Source of the DNA: Eutreptiella sp. 'Long Island Sound 2002'
Lineage: Eukaryota > Euglenozoa > Euglenophyceae > Eutreptiales > Eutreptiaceae
NCBI GenBank assembly: GCA_964036045.1
Contig: OZ038392.1
Coordinates: 21,850,090 to 21,914,089, forward strand
Direction of reading: 5' to 3'
DNA: 64,000 nucleotides
This document shows, one piece after another, positions 56,311 to 64,000 of the stretch; the first letter of the stretch is position 1; each line of letters opens with the position of its first letter. The notes below the pieces were generated by a model, which saw only the letters and a program-made list of their open reading frames with translations, was not told where the DNA came from and ran no database searches. Made by a program: the position numbers and the translations under genes.

Positions 56311-58674
56311 GTTTGAGGTTTGAGGTTTGATTTTGCGGGTACTAGACGCCTTTCGGCCCCGGGGGGCCACCTGGTCGGGCCAGGTGATATCCTCCCCACC
56401 GGGTCCTAGTGGGGGGCCCTCCAAGACGCACCTCCTGCCTGGTGGCGGAGTCCCCCGGGTTCACAGAGCTCGGAGCCCCATCCTTCCCCGGCGTCCCCGT
56501 TTCGCCACTCCTCGGTCAGTGCATCAATTCGCAGCCGTGGCTGCGGGCGCTTACCCACTGCGTCGCCCCCCTAATGCGTGGTCGCCCGGGGCGCCGGCGC
56601 CGCCGGGCCCGTGCTACTGGCTTGTCGCCAGTGGGACCCCCTTGGGCTGGCGCGGAGGCTGCCTAGCCTAGGGGTTGGGGCGTGGCGCTGTGCGCCACTA
56701 CTGCCTTGGCGGGTGCAGTGTCCCGTCTGTGTGTGCGCGGCGCTCGCGGCCGGTTCGGGGGGGTTCGGGCCGGTACCTGGTGTTGTGTCTCTCCTGTTTC
56801 CCCCTTCCCGCCCCGCGTGTTCCGCGCTGCGTGTGGCGGGCCGTCCCGTCCGGGTGTCCCTTACCCTCGCTCGCTGGTACGCCATTCCATGCGGTCTGTG
56901 CGTTCCGCGCGCTCGGTCCGGTTGCCCTTCGGGTAGTCCCCGCGTGTCCTTTTCGTGTGTGTGCGCTCGCGCCCTCGCGGTGTCCGCTCCCCCCCCCGCT
57001 GGGTGGTGTGGCGCGCGCATCTCGCGTGGTCCCGGCACTGCGCGCTGGTAGGGCCGTTCCACGTGGTCCGTGCCCCTCCGCGTGTCCTGCCCCGGTCCCG
57101 TGCTCCGTCTGGCGTGCTTGAGGGGGGGCGGTCCGGTCCCGGTTCCCCCCTACTTGGCTTGGGGTTGTGGGGGCGGCGGCAGGGCGTCCCCGGGGGGGGT
57201 GCCTTCGACCGTTGCGTGGGGCGTCTGGGGTCTTGCGCGCCCCCTCCCCTGACTGCCCGTCCACTGGGTGGGCTGTCGGGGTCCGCGTTGTGGGCGCGGG
57301 CGTGCGGTTGGGGGGGCCCTGCTCTGTTCCTGTGGGGGCTGCTCGCCGCGGGGTGGGTCCGTGGCGTTCTTATGCCGGGGGGCGGGCTGGAGGGGGGGGG
57401 GGGCGTGCGCCGTTTCCTCCGGCTGTGCGGCCGGGGCGGGGCCTGTAGGGCGGGGGGTCGCTCTGCCTCTTTCCGTCCCTCTGCCTTCCCTGGGCGGGCA
57501 ACAAAGCGGGCGTCACCGGCGTTGTGCTGTCCATGGGGGGCGTGGCCCCCCATACCACTCCGGTTCGTGCTCACCCGGCTTCTCTGGGCACGATCTGTGC
57601 GGCGTCCCGGTGCGCAGGCGTGGGCCCGCTTGTTCTTCGCGGCCCCCATTTGAGCCGGCGGCTGGAGCGGGGGGGCGGGTCACACTCCGGCTCCCCTCTG
57701 GGGCGGGGGGGGGGCATCCCCCCTGCCTCGGGGGGTGGGGGCCGGGGCCCCCGCGGCTGGCGGGCTGGTGGGGGGGCGGGGGGGGGGGGTGTCGCGCCGC
57801 GGCCTCCCTGCTCTCGTTCCGGGCGGCGGCCTGCGGTACTCCTTTCTGGCTCTCTCTGTGTCGCCGGCGCGCTCCCTTCCGGCGGTCGGGGCTGAAATGC
57901 CGCCCCGGGGTGGGGGGGGTGAGGGGCGGCCCGTGGACCGCTCCCCCGGGGGCCCCTGCTGACCTGAAACCCCCCCTCTGTCACCTCGGAGTAGGCTGTG
58001 GTTACGGGAGGGTCATGTGGGGCGCGGCCTCCTTCCTGTTCCGTGGTGCGCGTTGCTCCGGCACGCCGGTGTGGGTTCGCGGGAGCAGGTCCAGCCGCCG
58101 TTGCCCTTGCCGCGTCGCCGTTCCTCCTGAGGGGGGGGCGCCCCCCCGTCCCTGGGGGGGCGGAGGGCCGCGCCTGTGGCTCCCCAGCTGAGGTGGGTGC
58201 GGGGGGAGGGGGGTCGGGGGGCCGCCCCCCCCGCCCGCTCTCGGGTCTGTGTGGGAGGGGGGGGGGGAGCGGGGGGGGCCCTTTGGTCCCCTGGCGATCC
58301 CTCCTGTCGGCCGGGGGGGAGGGGCGGGGGCGGCATGGCAGTCCTGGCCCCGGGGGCTAGCCATCGGCCAGGGGGTCGCGCCCTTCTCCCGCCCCCCTCC
58401 ACCGAGAGCCGGATTCTCGCGCAGGCCCTCGCCGGGGCCCCTCATCCCCCGGCCGTTGTCGCGCGGCGCTGGCCGGCCGGGGGTGGCCGTGAGGGTTAGC
58501 GGTCAGTGGTTAGCGGGCCGCTGGGCAGCAGTTTTCCCCCCGCGCTCGTTGTCTCCGCACTCCCTCCCGCGGGAGGTGGCGCGCCCTCTTACGTCGTGCC
58601 GCACGGTGGGGGGGGCGTGGGTCGGGGGGCCCAGCCCCCCCCCCCCAACTCTCCCGTACCCGCCATCTGGGCCT

Positions 58675-59040
58675 TCACCTGCGCCGCCGCTTGTGCGGGG
58701 GCTGGGGCTGCGGCGGCGGCGGGTTGTGCCGGCGGTAGCGCCAGTGGGCGAGGGCGCTGCGCAAAGCCCGGGGGGGCCAGTTGTTGGCGTCCGCATCCGT
58801 GATGCGGAGCACCGCTCCCCCTTCCAGGAAGGCCGGCCACGTCGGCTCCCTGTCTGGCCACGCCGCCCGGATCACTGACCTGAGGACCCTCTCGTGATCC
58901 TCTGGGGCTGCCCACCCCCCCGGGGGTACCTCTCGGTTTCCCCCGTCCCTCCGGAGGAGCACGGCATCGAAGGGCCGGTTCCTCGACCTCCTGGAGGTCC
59001 CCTGGTTGGCCCAGCACAACCACCCGTACACTTCCCCCAC
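58675..59040 (-). CDS. Unrecognised minus-strand domain downstream of the Ala/Pro-rich frame
   Basis: The frame reads GEVYGWLCWANQGTSRRSRN, then PFDAVLLRRDGGNREVP, EDHERVLRSVIRAAWPD and FLEGGAVLRITDADANNWP, ending in a basic HKRRRR tail. The mixed composition with regular hydrophobics suggests a folded domain, unlike the surrounding low-complexity frames. It overlaps the 3' end of the Ala/Pro-rich frame in another phase, so an indel or an intron may connect the two. The family is not recognised. Confidence 0.4.
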   Translation of the reverse strand: MGEVYGWLCWANQGTSRRSRNRPFDAVLLRRDGGNREVPPGGWAAPEDHERVLRSVIRAAWPDREPTWPAFLEGGAVLRITDADANNWPPRALRSALAHWRYRRHNPPPPQPQPPHKRRRR

Positions 59041-60740
59041 CAGGGGGAGGGTCTCCTCCCCCTCCGGGTCCGGGACCGCGCCCCAGTCCCGGTCCCATGG
59101 CCGGCCCTCCTCCGCCCCCCGTACCGACCCCCTCGCTGCCCCTGCGCCTGCGGCGCCGGTGCCGCGCCCCGTCCCCCCTCCGTCGAGGCCATCCGCGCCG
59201 GCTCCGCCCTCGGCGCGGGGGGGGCTTGCTGGTGCTGGTGTCGTGGGGGTTGGGGGGGGACGAGCTCGCCGGCGTCAGGGTCGATGTTGTAGAGGTGGTG
59301 GTGGTGGTGGTGGTGGTGGTGGGTGTGGTGTGCCGGCATCTGTTGGATGCCGGGGGGGATGCACCTCACCGGCTGCACGTCCGGCTGCGGGGGCGCCCCG
59401 CCCTCTGCCCCCCTCCCTTTGCCCCGTCCTCCTCCCTGGGCTCCTTTGCCCCGTCCCGACTGTCCCTTGGGGCCCGCGGCGCCCTTGCCCTTGCCCTTGG
59501 GCCCCTTTCCAGCCCCCTGCCCGTGTCGCGGCCCCCGCCTCCCGTCCCCCTCGCCCTGGCCCGCTCGCTCTCCCACCTCCCCTCGCCCTGCCCCCTGTAC
59601 CTGGGCTCCCTGCCCGCGCCCCTGCGCGCCCTTCCCGTGCCCTGGCCCCTCCCCGGCCCCCTGCCCGTGTCGCGGGTCCCGCCTCCCGTCCCCCACGCCC
59701 TGGCCCGCTCGCTCTCCCACCTCCCCTCGCCCTGCCCCCTGCACCTGGGCTCCGTGCCCGCGCCCCTGCGCGCCCTTCCCGTGCCCTGGCCCCTCCCCTG
59801 CCCCCTGCCTGTCGCGCCGTCTGCTGCTCCCCTCCCCCCCGCTGCTGCGCCCTTCCTGGACCACTCGCCGGGCGTCCCGCTGCCTTTGTAGCTGCGGCAG
59901 CGTGACGCCCGGTGGCGAGCGCTCGCGCTTCGGGGGGCGGACGTGCCGCTCCCGCCCCGGGGGGAAGGGCTTGGGGGGGAACGGCTTGGGGGGGCTGGTG
60001 TGGGTGTGGGTGGGGTTGGCGTGGGCGCGGTACTTCGCGCTCTCCCTGCCCACTGCTGCTGCTGCGGCGGCCGCCGGCGAGGCGTCCGCGGCCCGTGCGG
60101 GGTTCTTCCCCCGCTTGCGCGGCGTGCTGGGGGCCGCGGCGTGGCCGGCCGAGGCGGTGTCGCGGCCCGCCGGGGTCGCGGCCGCAGCCCCTCGCGTGCC
60201 CTCCTCGCTCTCCTTCGCTGCCGTGGCGGCCGCCGACGAGGCGCCCGTGGCCGCGGTCGCAACCCCTCGCACGTCCTCCTCGTTCTCCCCTGCTGCCGCG
60301 GCGGCCGCCGGCGAGGCGCCCGGGGCCCGTGCGGGGTCCGTCGCAACCCCTCGCGCGCCCTTCTTGCTCTCCTCTGCGGCTGCGGCAGCCCTCGGCGATG
60401 CGCCCGGCTCCTGCGCCGGGGCTGCCCCCCTTGTCGGCGGCGTGCCGGGGGCCGCGGCCGGGGCCGCGGCGTGGCTCGCCGCGGTCTCCGCTTCCTGCGC
60501 GTCTGGGCGGGGCGGGGCGGCGGGGCTGGCCGCTTGGGCGGCGGGGGCGGCCGTCTCGGCTGGCCCAGGCTCCCGGGCCGGCGGCGGCGGCCCGACCAGC
60601 ACCGCCGCCTCCGCCAGCCTCCGCTCCTCGCGCTCCGCGAGGGTCTCCCCCGTCCACTCCGGGGAGGAGACGGGGGAGCGGGAGCGGGACCGGCGGTAGT
60701 GGCGGTCGTCCCGCTGGGGGGACCCATCGGAGTCTGCCAT
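58872..60740 (-). CDS. Ala/Pro/Gly-rich low-complexity protein, minus strand
   Basis: The frame starts MADSDGSPQRDDRHYRRSRS with an RS-like N-terminus, then RLAEAAVLVGPPPP. It continues as several imperfect repeats of about 30 residues (ARAPGASPAAAAAAGENEED type), a basic Gly-rich part encoded by a tandem DNA repeat, and a run of about ten His. The order suggests a disordered, nucleic-acid-binding protein such as a gag/ORF1-like product, but no domain is recognised. At this GC content long frames arise easily in all phases, so the coding claim is moderate. The frame choice is supported by the ATG and by the RS-like, non-GC-biased N-terminus. Confidence 0.4.
   Translation of the reverse strand: MADSDGSPQRDDRHYRRSRSRSPVSSPEWTGETLAEREERRLAEAAVLVGPPPPAREPGPAETAAPAAQAASPAAPPRPDAQEAETAASHAAAPAAAPGTPPTRGAAPAQEPGASPRAAAAAEESKKGARGVATDPARAPGASPAAAAAAGENEEDVRGVATAATGASSAAATAAKESEEGTRGAAAATPAGRDTASAGHAAAPSTPRKRGKNPARAADASPAAAAAAAVGRESAKYRAHANPTHTHTSPPKPFPPKPFPPGRERHVRPPKRERSPPGVTLPQLQRQRDARRVVQEGRSSGGEGSSRRRDRQGAGEGPGHGKGAQGRGHGAQVQGAGRGEVGERAGQGVGDGRRDPRHGQGAGEGPGHGKGAQGRGQGAQVQGAGRGEVGERAGQGEGDGRRGPRHGQGAGKGPKGKGKGAAGPKGQSGRGKGAQGGGRGKGRGAEGGAPPQPDVQPVRCIPPGIQQMPAHHTHHHHHHHHHLYNIDPDAGELVPPQPPRHQHQQAPPAPRAEPARMASTEGGRGAAPAPQAQGQRGGRYGGRRRAGHGTGTGARSRTRRGRRPSPWWGKCTGGCAGPTRGPPGGRGTGPSMPCSSGGTGETERYPRGGGQPQRITRGSSGQ
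59290..59325. repeat. (GTG)n microsatellite, codes for His on the minus strand
   Basis: Nine to ten GTG triplets. On the minus strand they give the His run in the Ala/Pro/Gly-rich frame. Confidence 0.9.
59500..59790. repeat. Tandem duplication of about 144 bp
   Basis: GGCCCCTTTCC...GCGCCCTTCCCGTGCCCT (about 59,500-59,644) is repeated nearly exactly from about 59,645, with the beginning of a third unit near 59,788. It encodes the Gly/Ala/Arg-rich repeats of the minus-strand frame. Confidence 0.85.
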
Positions 60741-60802
60741 CACTGTTACCCTGGTAGGCATGCGTGGTGGCAGGCGCGCCCTTCCCACTACCCCCTGGTG
60801 CA

Positions 60803-61509
60803 TCAGTGCCGTGCCGTGGGCAGTGCCGTGTGGTGCTCTGCGGGGGGGAGGGGGGGAGGGGGTGGGGGGCCGGCTGTGGCGTCAGCCCCGCACGGCCGGG
60901 GGCCTGCGGCCATCCACCGGCATTGGGAGGGGAGGCGGGGGAGCCACGCGGCCCACGCGTCGCGCCACAGCTCCCAGTCTGGGGCGGGGCCCAGGGCCCT
61001 GGGCCCCCAGGGGTCGTCGAGCGTTGTCGGGGGCAGCTGCACCAGGTGGACTCCCGTAACAGCGGTGACCTCCTGTGTTCGCAGGAAGGCGTGTACTCCG
61101 TCCCGCGCCGCGGGCGCCGGGAGGGGGGGGCGGGGTACGGGTGTTGCCCCATAAAGGTGGGTGGGGGTGATCCCCACGATCCGCCCCAGGTCCCCGCGGG
61201 TCGCGACGACGAGGAGGAGCAGGGGGGTGCCAGGGCACTCCTGCCAGAGGACCTGCCCCCTGTGGTGGGCACCCCTGGTCCTGGAGAGGGGGGGGGGCAG
61301 GTCCGGGTTAGCCCAGCCGCGGGGCGCGTGCGTCGCCGGCAGGAGGGCGGGGCACCAAGTGGGCTCCCTGGGGAACGCCTCGTAGACGACGGCGTACGGG
61401 GGGGTAGGCCTGGTGCCGTCGTACACCGGGTTGGTCGGCCGGGGGCGGGCGGACGCCTCGTCCGCGCCTTCCACGAACACCGTGACCTCGCCCACCTCCA
61501 GGTCCTCCA
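60803..61509 (-). CDS. Unrecognised minus-strand frame, 5' end lost at the insertion junction
   Basis: Reading leftward from the junction at 61,509 the frame gives LEDLEVGEVTVFVEGADEAS, NPVYDGTRPTPPYAVVYEAF, LLLLVVATRGDLGRIVGI and LRTQEVTAVTGVHLVQLP, closing at 60,803, about 235 codons. Composition is balanced and suggests a folded protein. The frame has no start inside the block: it simply runs into the duplicated sequence, so the original N-terminus seems to have been cut off at the junction. The next frame begins about 60 bp downstream. The family is not recognised. Confidence 0.45.
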
Positions 61510-61661
61510 GGGCTCTCTTAAAGCCAAGGTTATCTAGGCTCTCCGTGGGCCATGTTGTAAATATGAATAACCTGGACATGGGGTTGCTTGCACGGAACGT
61601 ACAGGAGGCAGAGGAGAGAGACAAAGCAGAAATCCTACTAGGACGTCGCAGGTTGCGGTAG
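61510..61661 (+). pseudogene. Orphan C-terminus of the DDE transposase
   Basis: The last 50 codons of the 54,165-55,778 frame, identical in protein sequence to its end, stop TAG at 61,659-61,661, with no catalytic region upstream. A product of the 684-bp duplication. Confidence 0.9.
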
Positions 61662-61704
61662 ACAAGAGATGTCACAAAGTGGTTGTCTTGTGCATGCTTC
61701 ATAG

Positions 61705-61832
61705 GGTGCAACAAGGGGTGCAACAAGGGTTGCAACAAGGGGTGTTTTCGCGCGATAAGGGGTCGCAACAAGGGGTGCAACAAGGGGGGGTTGTTGCGCA
61801 ACAAGGGGTGCAACAAGGGTGCAACAAGGGGT
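61705..61832. repeat. GTGCAACAAGG array 5 (duplicate of array 4)
   Basis: Same layout as 55,822-55,949 with a few substitutions (for example GGGTTGCAACAAGG and GGGGTCGCAACAAGG). A further isolated GTGCAACAAGGTACC sits at 61,980, within 30 bp of the acceptor of the pogo-like exon. Confidence 0.92.
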
Positions 61833-62006
61833 TGTACCCATTTTTGAAAATGGTTAACAATGGAGTACAAGGTTGGGAAGCAGAGTCCCTATAGGTCATT
61901 TGGGCCCCCTTAGGACACATGACCCCTTAAAACCCCCCATGGGTACTACAAGACACCTTTTAGGTGTTTACAAGTTTGGGTGCAACAAGGTACCCTTTTC
62001 CATCAG

Positions 62007-63135
62007 GTCCCAGTGCACCACGCCAAGCTTTCTCCCAAAGCGGAGGAAAAAATCCGTGATTGGGCACTTTTGCACTGGCGGAAAAGTGACACGAAGTCAT
62101 CTTTTCAAGTTCGCCAGTTTGCAGCCCTTGTTGCTCAAAACCAAGGGTTGGTTTTTAAAACCGAGGATGGCTTGCCTTCCACTGGGTGGTGGGATAGATT
62201 CTTGCGGCGCCACCCCATCCTTTCCTCCCGGGACACCCAAGCAACGGAATCCTCGCGCCTTAAGGCACAGGATCCCGATTTGGTCAAGGGCTTTTTTAAG
62301 GAGCTGGAACAATTTGTTCACACAAATTTTCCTCAAGGGCTTCAAGCGAGTCGTGTTGCAATGCTAGATGAGCTTGGAGACTTTATTTCATACAATGTCA
62401 AGAAGCTTAAAGGCATTGCACCTCGTGGTGCCCGCGAAGCTCGTCGCTCCTTTCACCTTGATCGCACGTGGGTTACGGTTGTGGGATGGGGGTTTGCAAA
62501 TGGACGCGCAGCCCCCCCCACTTATATTCTTCCCAACAATTGCTCTTGGCCTTGCAACATTGCTAGTGAAAAAGTGGGTGATTGCTACTTCATTGGTAGT
62601 GAGAATGGTTGGGTTGATCAAGACATCTTCTTGGAATGGTTGACAACCGTCGTTGTAAAAGAAACTGGTTGTTCACCGTCCGATCCCCTCCTTCTCTTCA
62701 CTGATGGGCATATAGCTCTCGGTACACCTTGGCAACCATTGCCAAGGCTCGTGCCAAGGGCATTATTATATATGTCATTCCCCTCACGCCACCCATTTCA
62801 TGTGCGTGACTGACAAAACGTGTCACTCGCCCTACCAAAAGCGGTATGCCGCCCTCAAACGGGTGCATGAGTCCACCTACTCCTCTACCACATGGGCCAA
62901 CTATGTTGGCCTTTCATCACGTGCGTACGTGGAGTCATTCACCCCCTGTAACCTCATCAACGGGTTTCGCGCCACAAGCCTTTGGCCCATTAATGCTATG
63001 GAGCCACTAATGGCTATGGTGCTGACGCGTTCCCGTGGGGGGCCTGGCCACGGGACGCTGCGGTGGACACGCGCAAGTGAGCAGGCAGGCAAAGCACTAC
63101 GCTCACAGGGGCATCATTGCGCTCATGTCATGTGA
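62007..63135 (+). pseudogene. pogo/Tigger-like DDE_1 transposase exon, two frameshifts
   Basis: It opens after the acceptor CCCTTTTCCATCAG (ending 62,006). A CENP-B-type HTH comes first (LSPKAEEKIRDWALLHW to WWDRFLRRHPILSSRD), then the DDE_1 nuclease: first Asp in MLDELGDF (62,367), WVTVVGWGFANGRAAPP, ENGWVDQDIFLEWL, second Asp in LLLFTDGH (62,703). The frame then shifts twice by one base (between about 62,706 and 62,732, and at about 62,777-62,787). The order becomes AKARAKGIIIYVIP, then HATHFMCVTDKTCHSPYQKR, whose Asp at 62,812 is the third catalytic residue of the family. It ends TGA 63,135. The shifts may be decay or indel errors in the assembly. Its missing N-terminal HTH is most likely the exon at 47,665. 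Confidence 0.8.
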
Positions 63136-64000
63136 CAAAGCGTTTCATGATCCTTGCCACTCTGAAACAAGGGAACAAAAGTATGTACAGCAACACATCA
63201 GGATAAGTACACATGGGGTTAAGACTGGACTGGGGTAAGGGCATCACAGGACAATAGACACTCAGTCCCAACTCGTATCCCCATCCCAGGTCCGACCCTC
63301 TCAGTGGCTGGTGGGGGCGGGGGCTCAAACACAACCCATGCCCTTCTCAGTCCGGAATCTGAAACCCTGCCAATGGGGGAGGTGTGCCGCCCAGCCACAA
63401 GCGACTTCCTGGGAACCAAGTGGCTCCAAGGACAACCGACAGTGGTTCCCTATGCTCCCTTAACGGCAGGTCCTAACTCCCCTCTGAGCCAGAGATATGG
63501 CCCCGCCATCATCCCCTAGGAGTTGGTAGCTGAAAATGGGCTGTTTCAGCCCAAACTGATATTAGCTCAAAAATCTCCAAAATGGACCCCTCGTCCGGAC
63601 CTGCCAGAGGTACGGACGAGGCAACTGACCCTATGCCCTTCGCATACGAACTCTCTGGAGCCCTCACCCAACCTGGTTCCCTCTGAGGTACCGACATCAG
63701 GGCACCGCGGGTTCGTCAAGTGGGGTCATGATGCCAAAATCACCAAAATTGGCATCATTCTCACGCGTGGCTCGCCCGGCCAGGGCAAGGCCAATGGCTC
63801 ACAGGATAGGAGGCAGGACCTAGGCCACATATCTGAGTGTACAATTTGGAATTAGGTCCGGGATCCTCATGGGCATAGAGATATGGGGCCGCCAATTGAC
63901 CACACGGGGGGGTGAAATTAGGGTCCCAAAAGGGGGTCATTTTGGCTGCTCGAAATGAGCCAAATTTCGGGGCTGCTCCCAATAGTATATCTCCACGCCG
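63136..64000. other. Unique sequence to window end, no gene seen
   Basis: No domain-bearing frame on either strand. It should contain the right end of the pogo-like element, but no terminal inverted repeat could be matched to the sequence before 47,665. A small imperfect hairpin (CCTCGTCCGGAC / GTACGGACGAGG) lies near 63,588-63,622. Confidence 0.4.

Larger units (their letters stand above)
56311..61509. mobile_element. GC-rich 5.2-kb inserted block of unknown type
   Basis: A block of strikingly different composition (very GC-rich, long G and C runs) that interrupts the pogo-like exon copy and lies between the two 684-bp direct duplicates. No terminal inverted repeats are visible at its ends (GTTTGAGGTTTGAGGTTTGA left; ACCTCCAGGTCCTCCA right). 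Flanking duplication this long is not a normal transposition footprint, so repair-linked insertion, unequal exchange or a mis-joined assembly are alternatives. The left half (56.33-58.6 kb) holds open frames on both strands but no recognisable protein. The right half carries the minus-strand frames listed separately. Confidence 0.7.
61510..62193. repeat. 684-bp direct duplication, right copy
   Basis: Counterpart of 55,627-56,310. Its left end carries 50 codons of the DDE transposase C-terminus (ALLKPRLSRLSV to RRRLR, stop 61,661) without the upstream gene. Its right end runs smoothly into the complete pogo-like exon, so the right edge is the original context. Confidence 0.95.

Noticed and set aside
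56571-58878. Multiple 100-300-codon frames on both strands in the GC-rich block
   Set aside because: High GC removes stops from all frames. The frames are Arg/Gly/Pro-rich and overlap on both strands, with no domain.
61413-61661. Independent small gene ending in RRRLR
   Set aside because: The last 50 codons are the duplicated tail of the DDE transposase fused by chance to GC-rich sequence.
55627-62193. LTR retrotransposon with 684-bp LTRs
   Set aside because: The repeats contain coding parts of two other genes and no TG...CA ends, primer-binding site or pol genes lie between them.
1-64000. tRNA or rRNA genes
   Set aside because: I looked for B-box-like GGTTCGAATCC and cloverleaf arms by eye and found none; the GTTCGAATTCG in the hAT element is a repeat motif. 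A covariance-model scan would be decisive.

Overview
This is eukaryotic nuclear DNA, very repeat- and transposon-rich. The evidence is a roughly 30 kb satellite, GT-AG introns inside recognisable reading frames, and a hAT element with an exact 8-bp target duplication. No ribosomal or bacterial operon structure is visible. The species cannot be fixed from the sequence. The mix of domains (2OG-Fe(II) oxygenases, a RAG1/Transib-type DDE transposase, a pogo/Tigger-type transposase, possible Penelope-like RT scraps) fits a large-genome alga, early-diverging plant lineage or other protist; this is inference only.

Layout. (1) 1-30254: one uninterrupted array of a degenerate 12-bp monomer (CCCCCTCAAGAT), about 2,500 copies, open at the left window edge and organised into kilobase-scale higher-order repeats. 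It has no genes. Because 12 is divisible by 3 and the monomer lacks stops in five of six frames, it yields many long but meaningless open frames. (2) 30255-37350: unique sequence with two small foldbacks, GGGAT microsatellites and no gene I can support. (3) 37355-40610: two plausible minus-strand genes or gene remnants with splice-like boundaries. (4) 38.9-46.7 kb: foldback/palindrome repeats, poly-C elements, a 650-bp GA microsatellite and two short minus-strand fragments resembling a Penelope-like RT terminus. (5) 47665-63135: the most interesting part, a nested mobile-element complex. (6) 63136-64000: no gene seen.

The complex at 47.7-63.1 kb looks layered. A pogo/Tigger-like transposase seems split into an HTH exon (47665-47970) and a CENP-B-HTH plus DDE exon (from 62007). 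Between them lie a long 2OG-Fe(II) oxygenase / zinc-finger / coiled-coil gene (48396-53127), continued in the same frame past a TGA by a second, TET/JBP-like 2OG domain (to 53811), and a 537-residue DDE transposase (54165-55778). The spacing of that transposase's acidic residues and zinc ligands matches the RAG1/Transib layout. A 1,223-bp hAT element (50990-52212) interrupts the oxygenase exon, and removing it with one target copy restores the frame exactly. A 5.2-kb GC-rich block (56311-61509) is flanked by a 684-bp direct duplication that carries the end of the DDE gene and the start of the pogo exon.

Across the complex, and only there, introns and gaps contain palindromic arrays built from CCTTGTTGC / CCTTATCGC units. 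A plausible reading is a selfish element, or nested set of elements, pairing transposases with base- or nucleic-acid-modifying dioxygenases. The complex is partly decayed: there is one in-frame TGA, the hAT insertion, two frameshifts in the pogo exon and a truncated duplicate.
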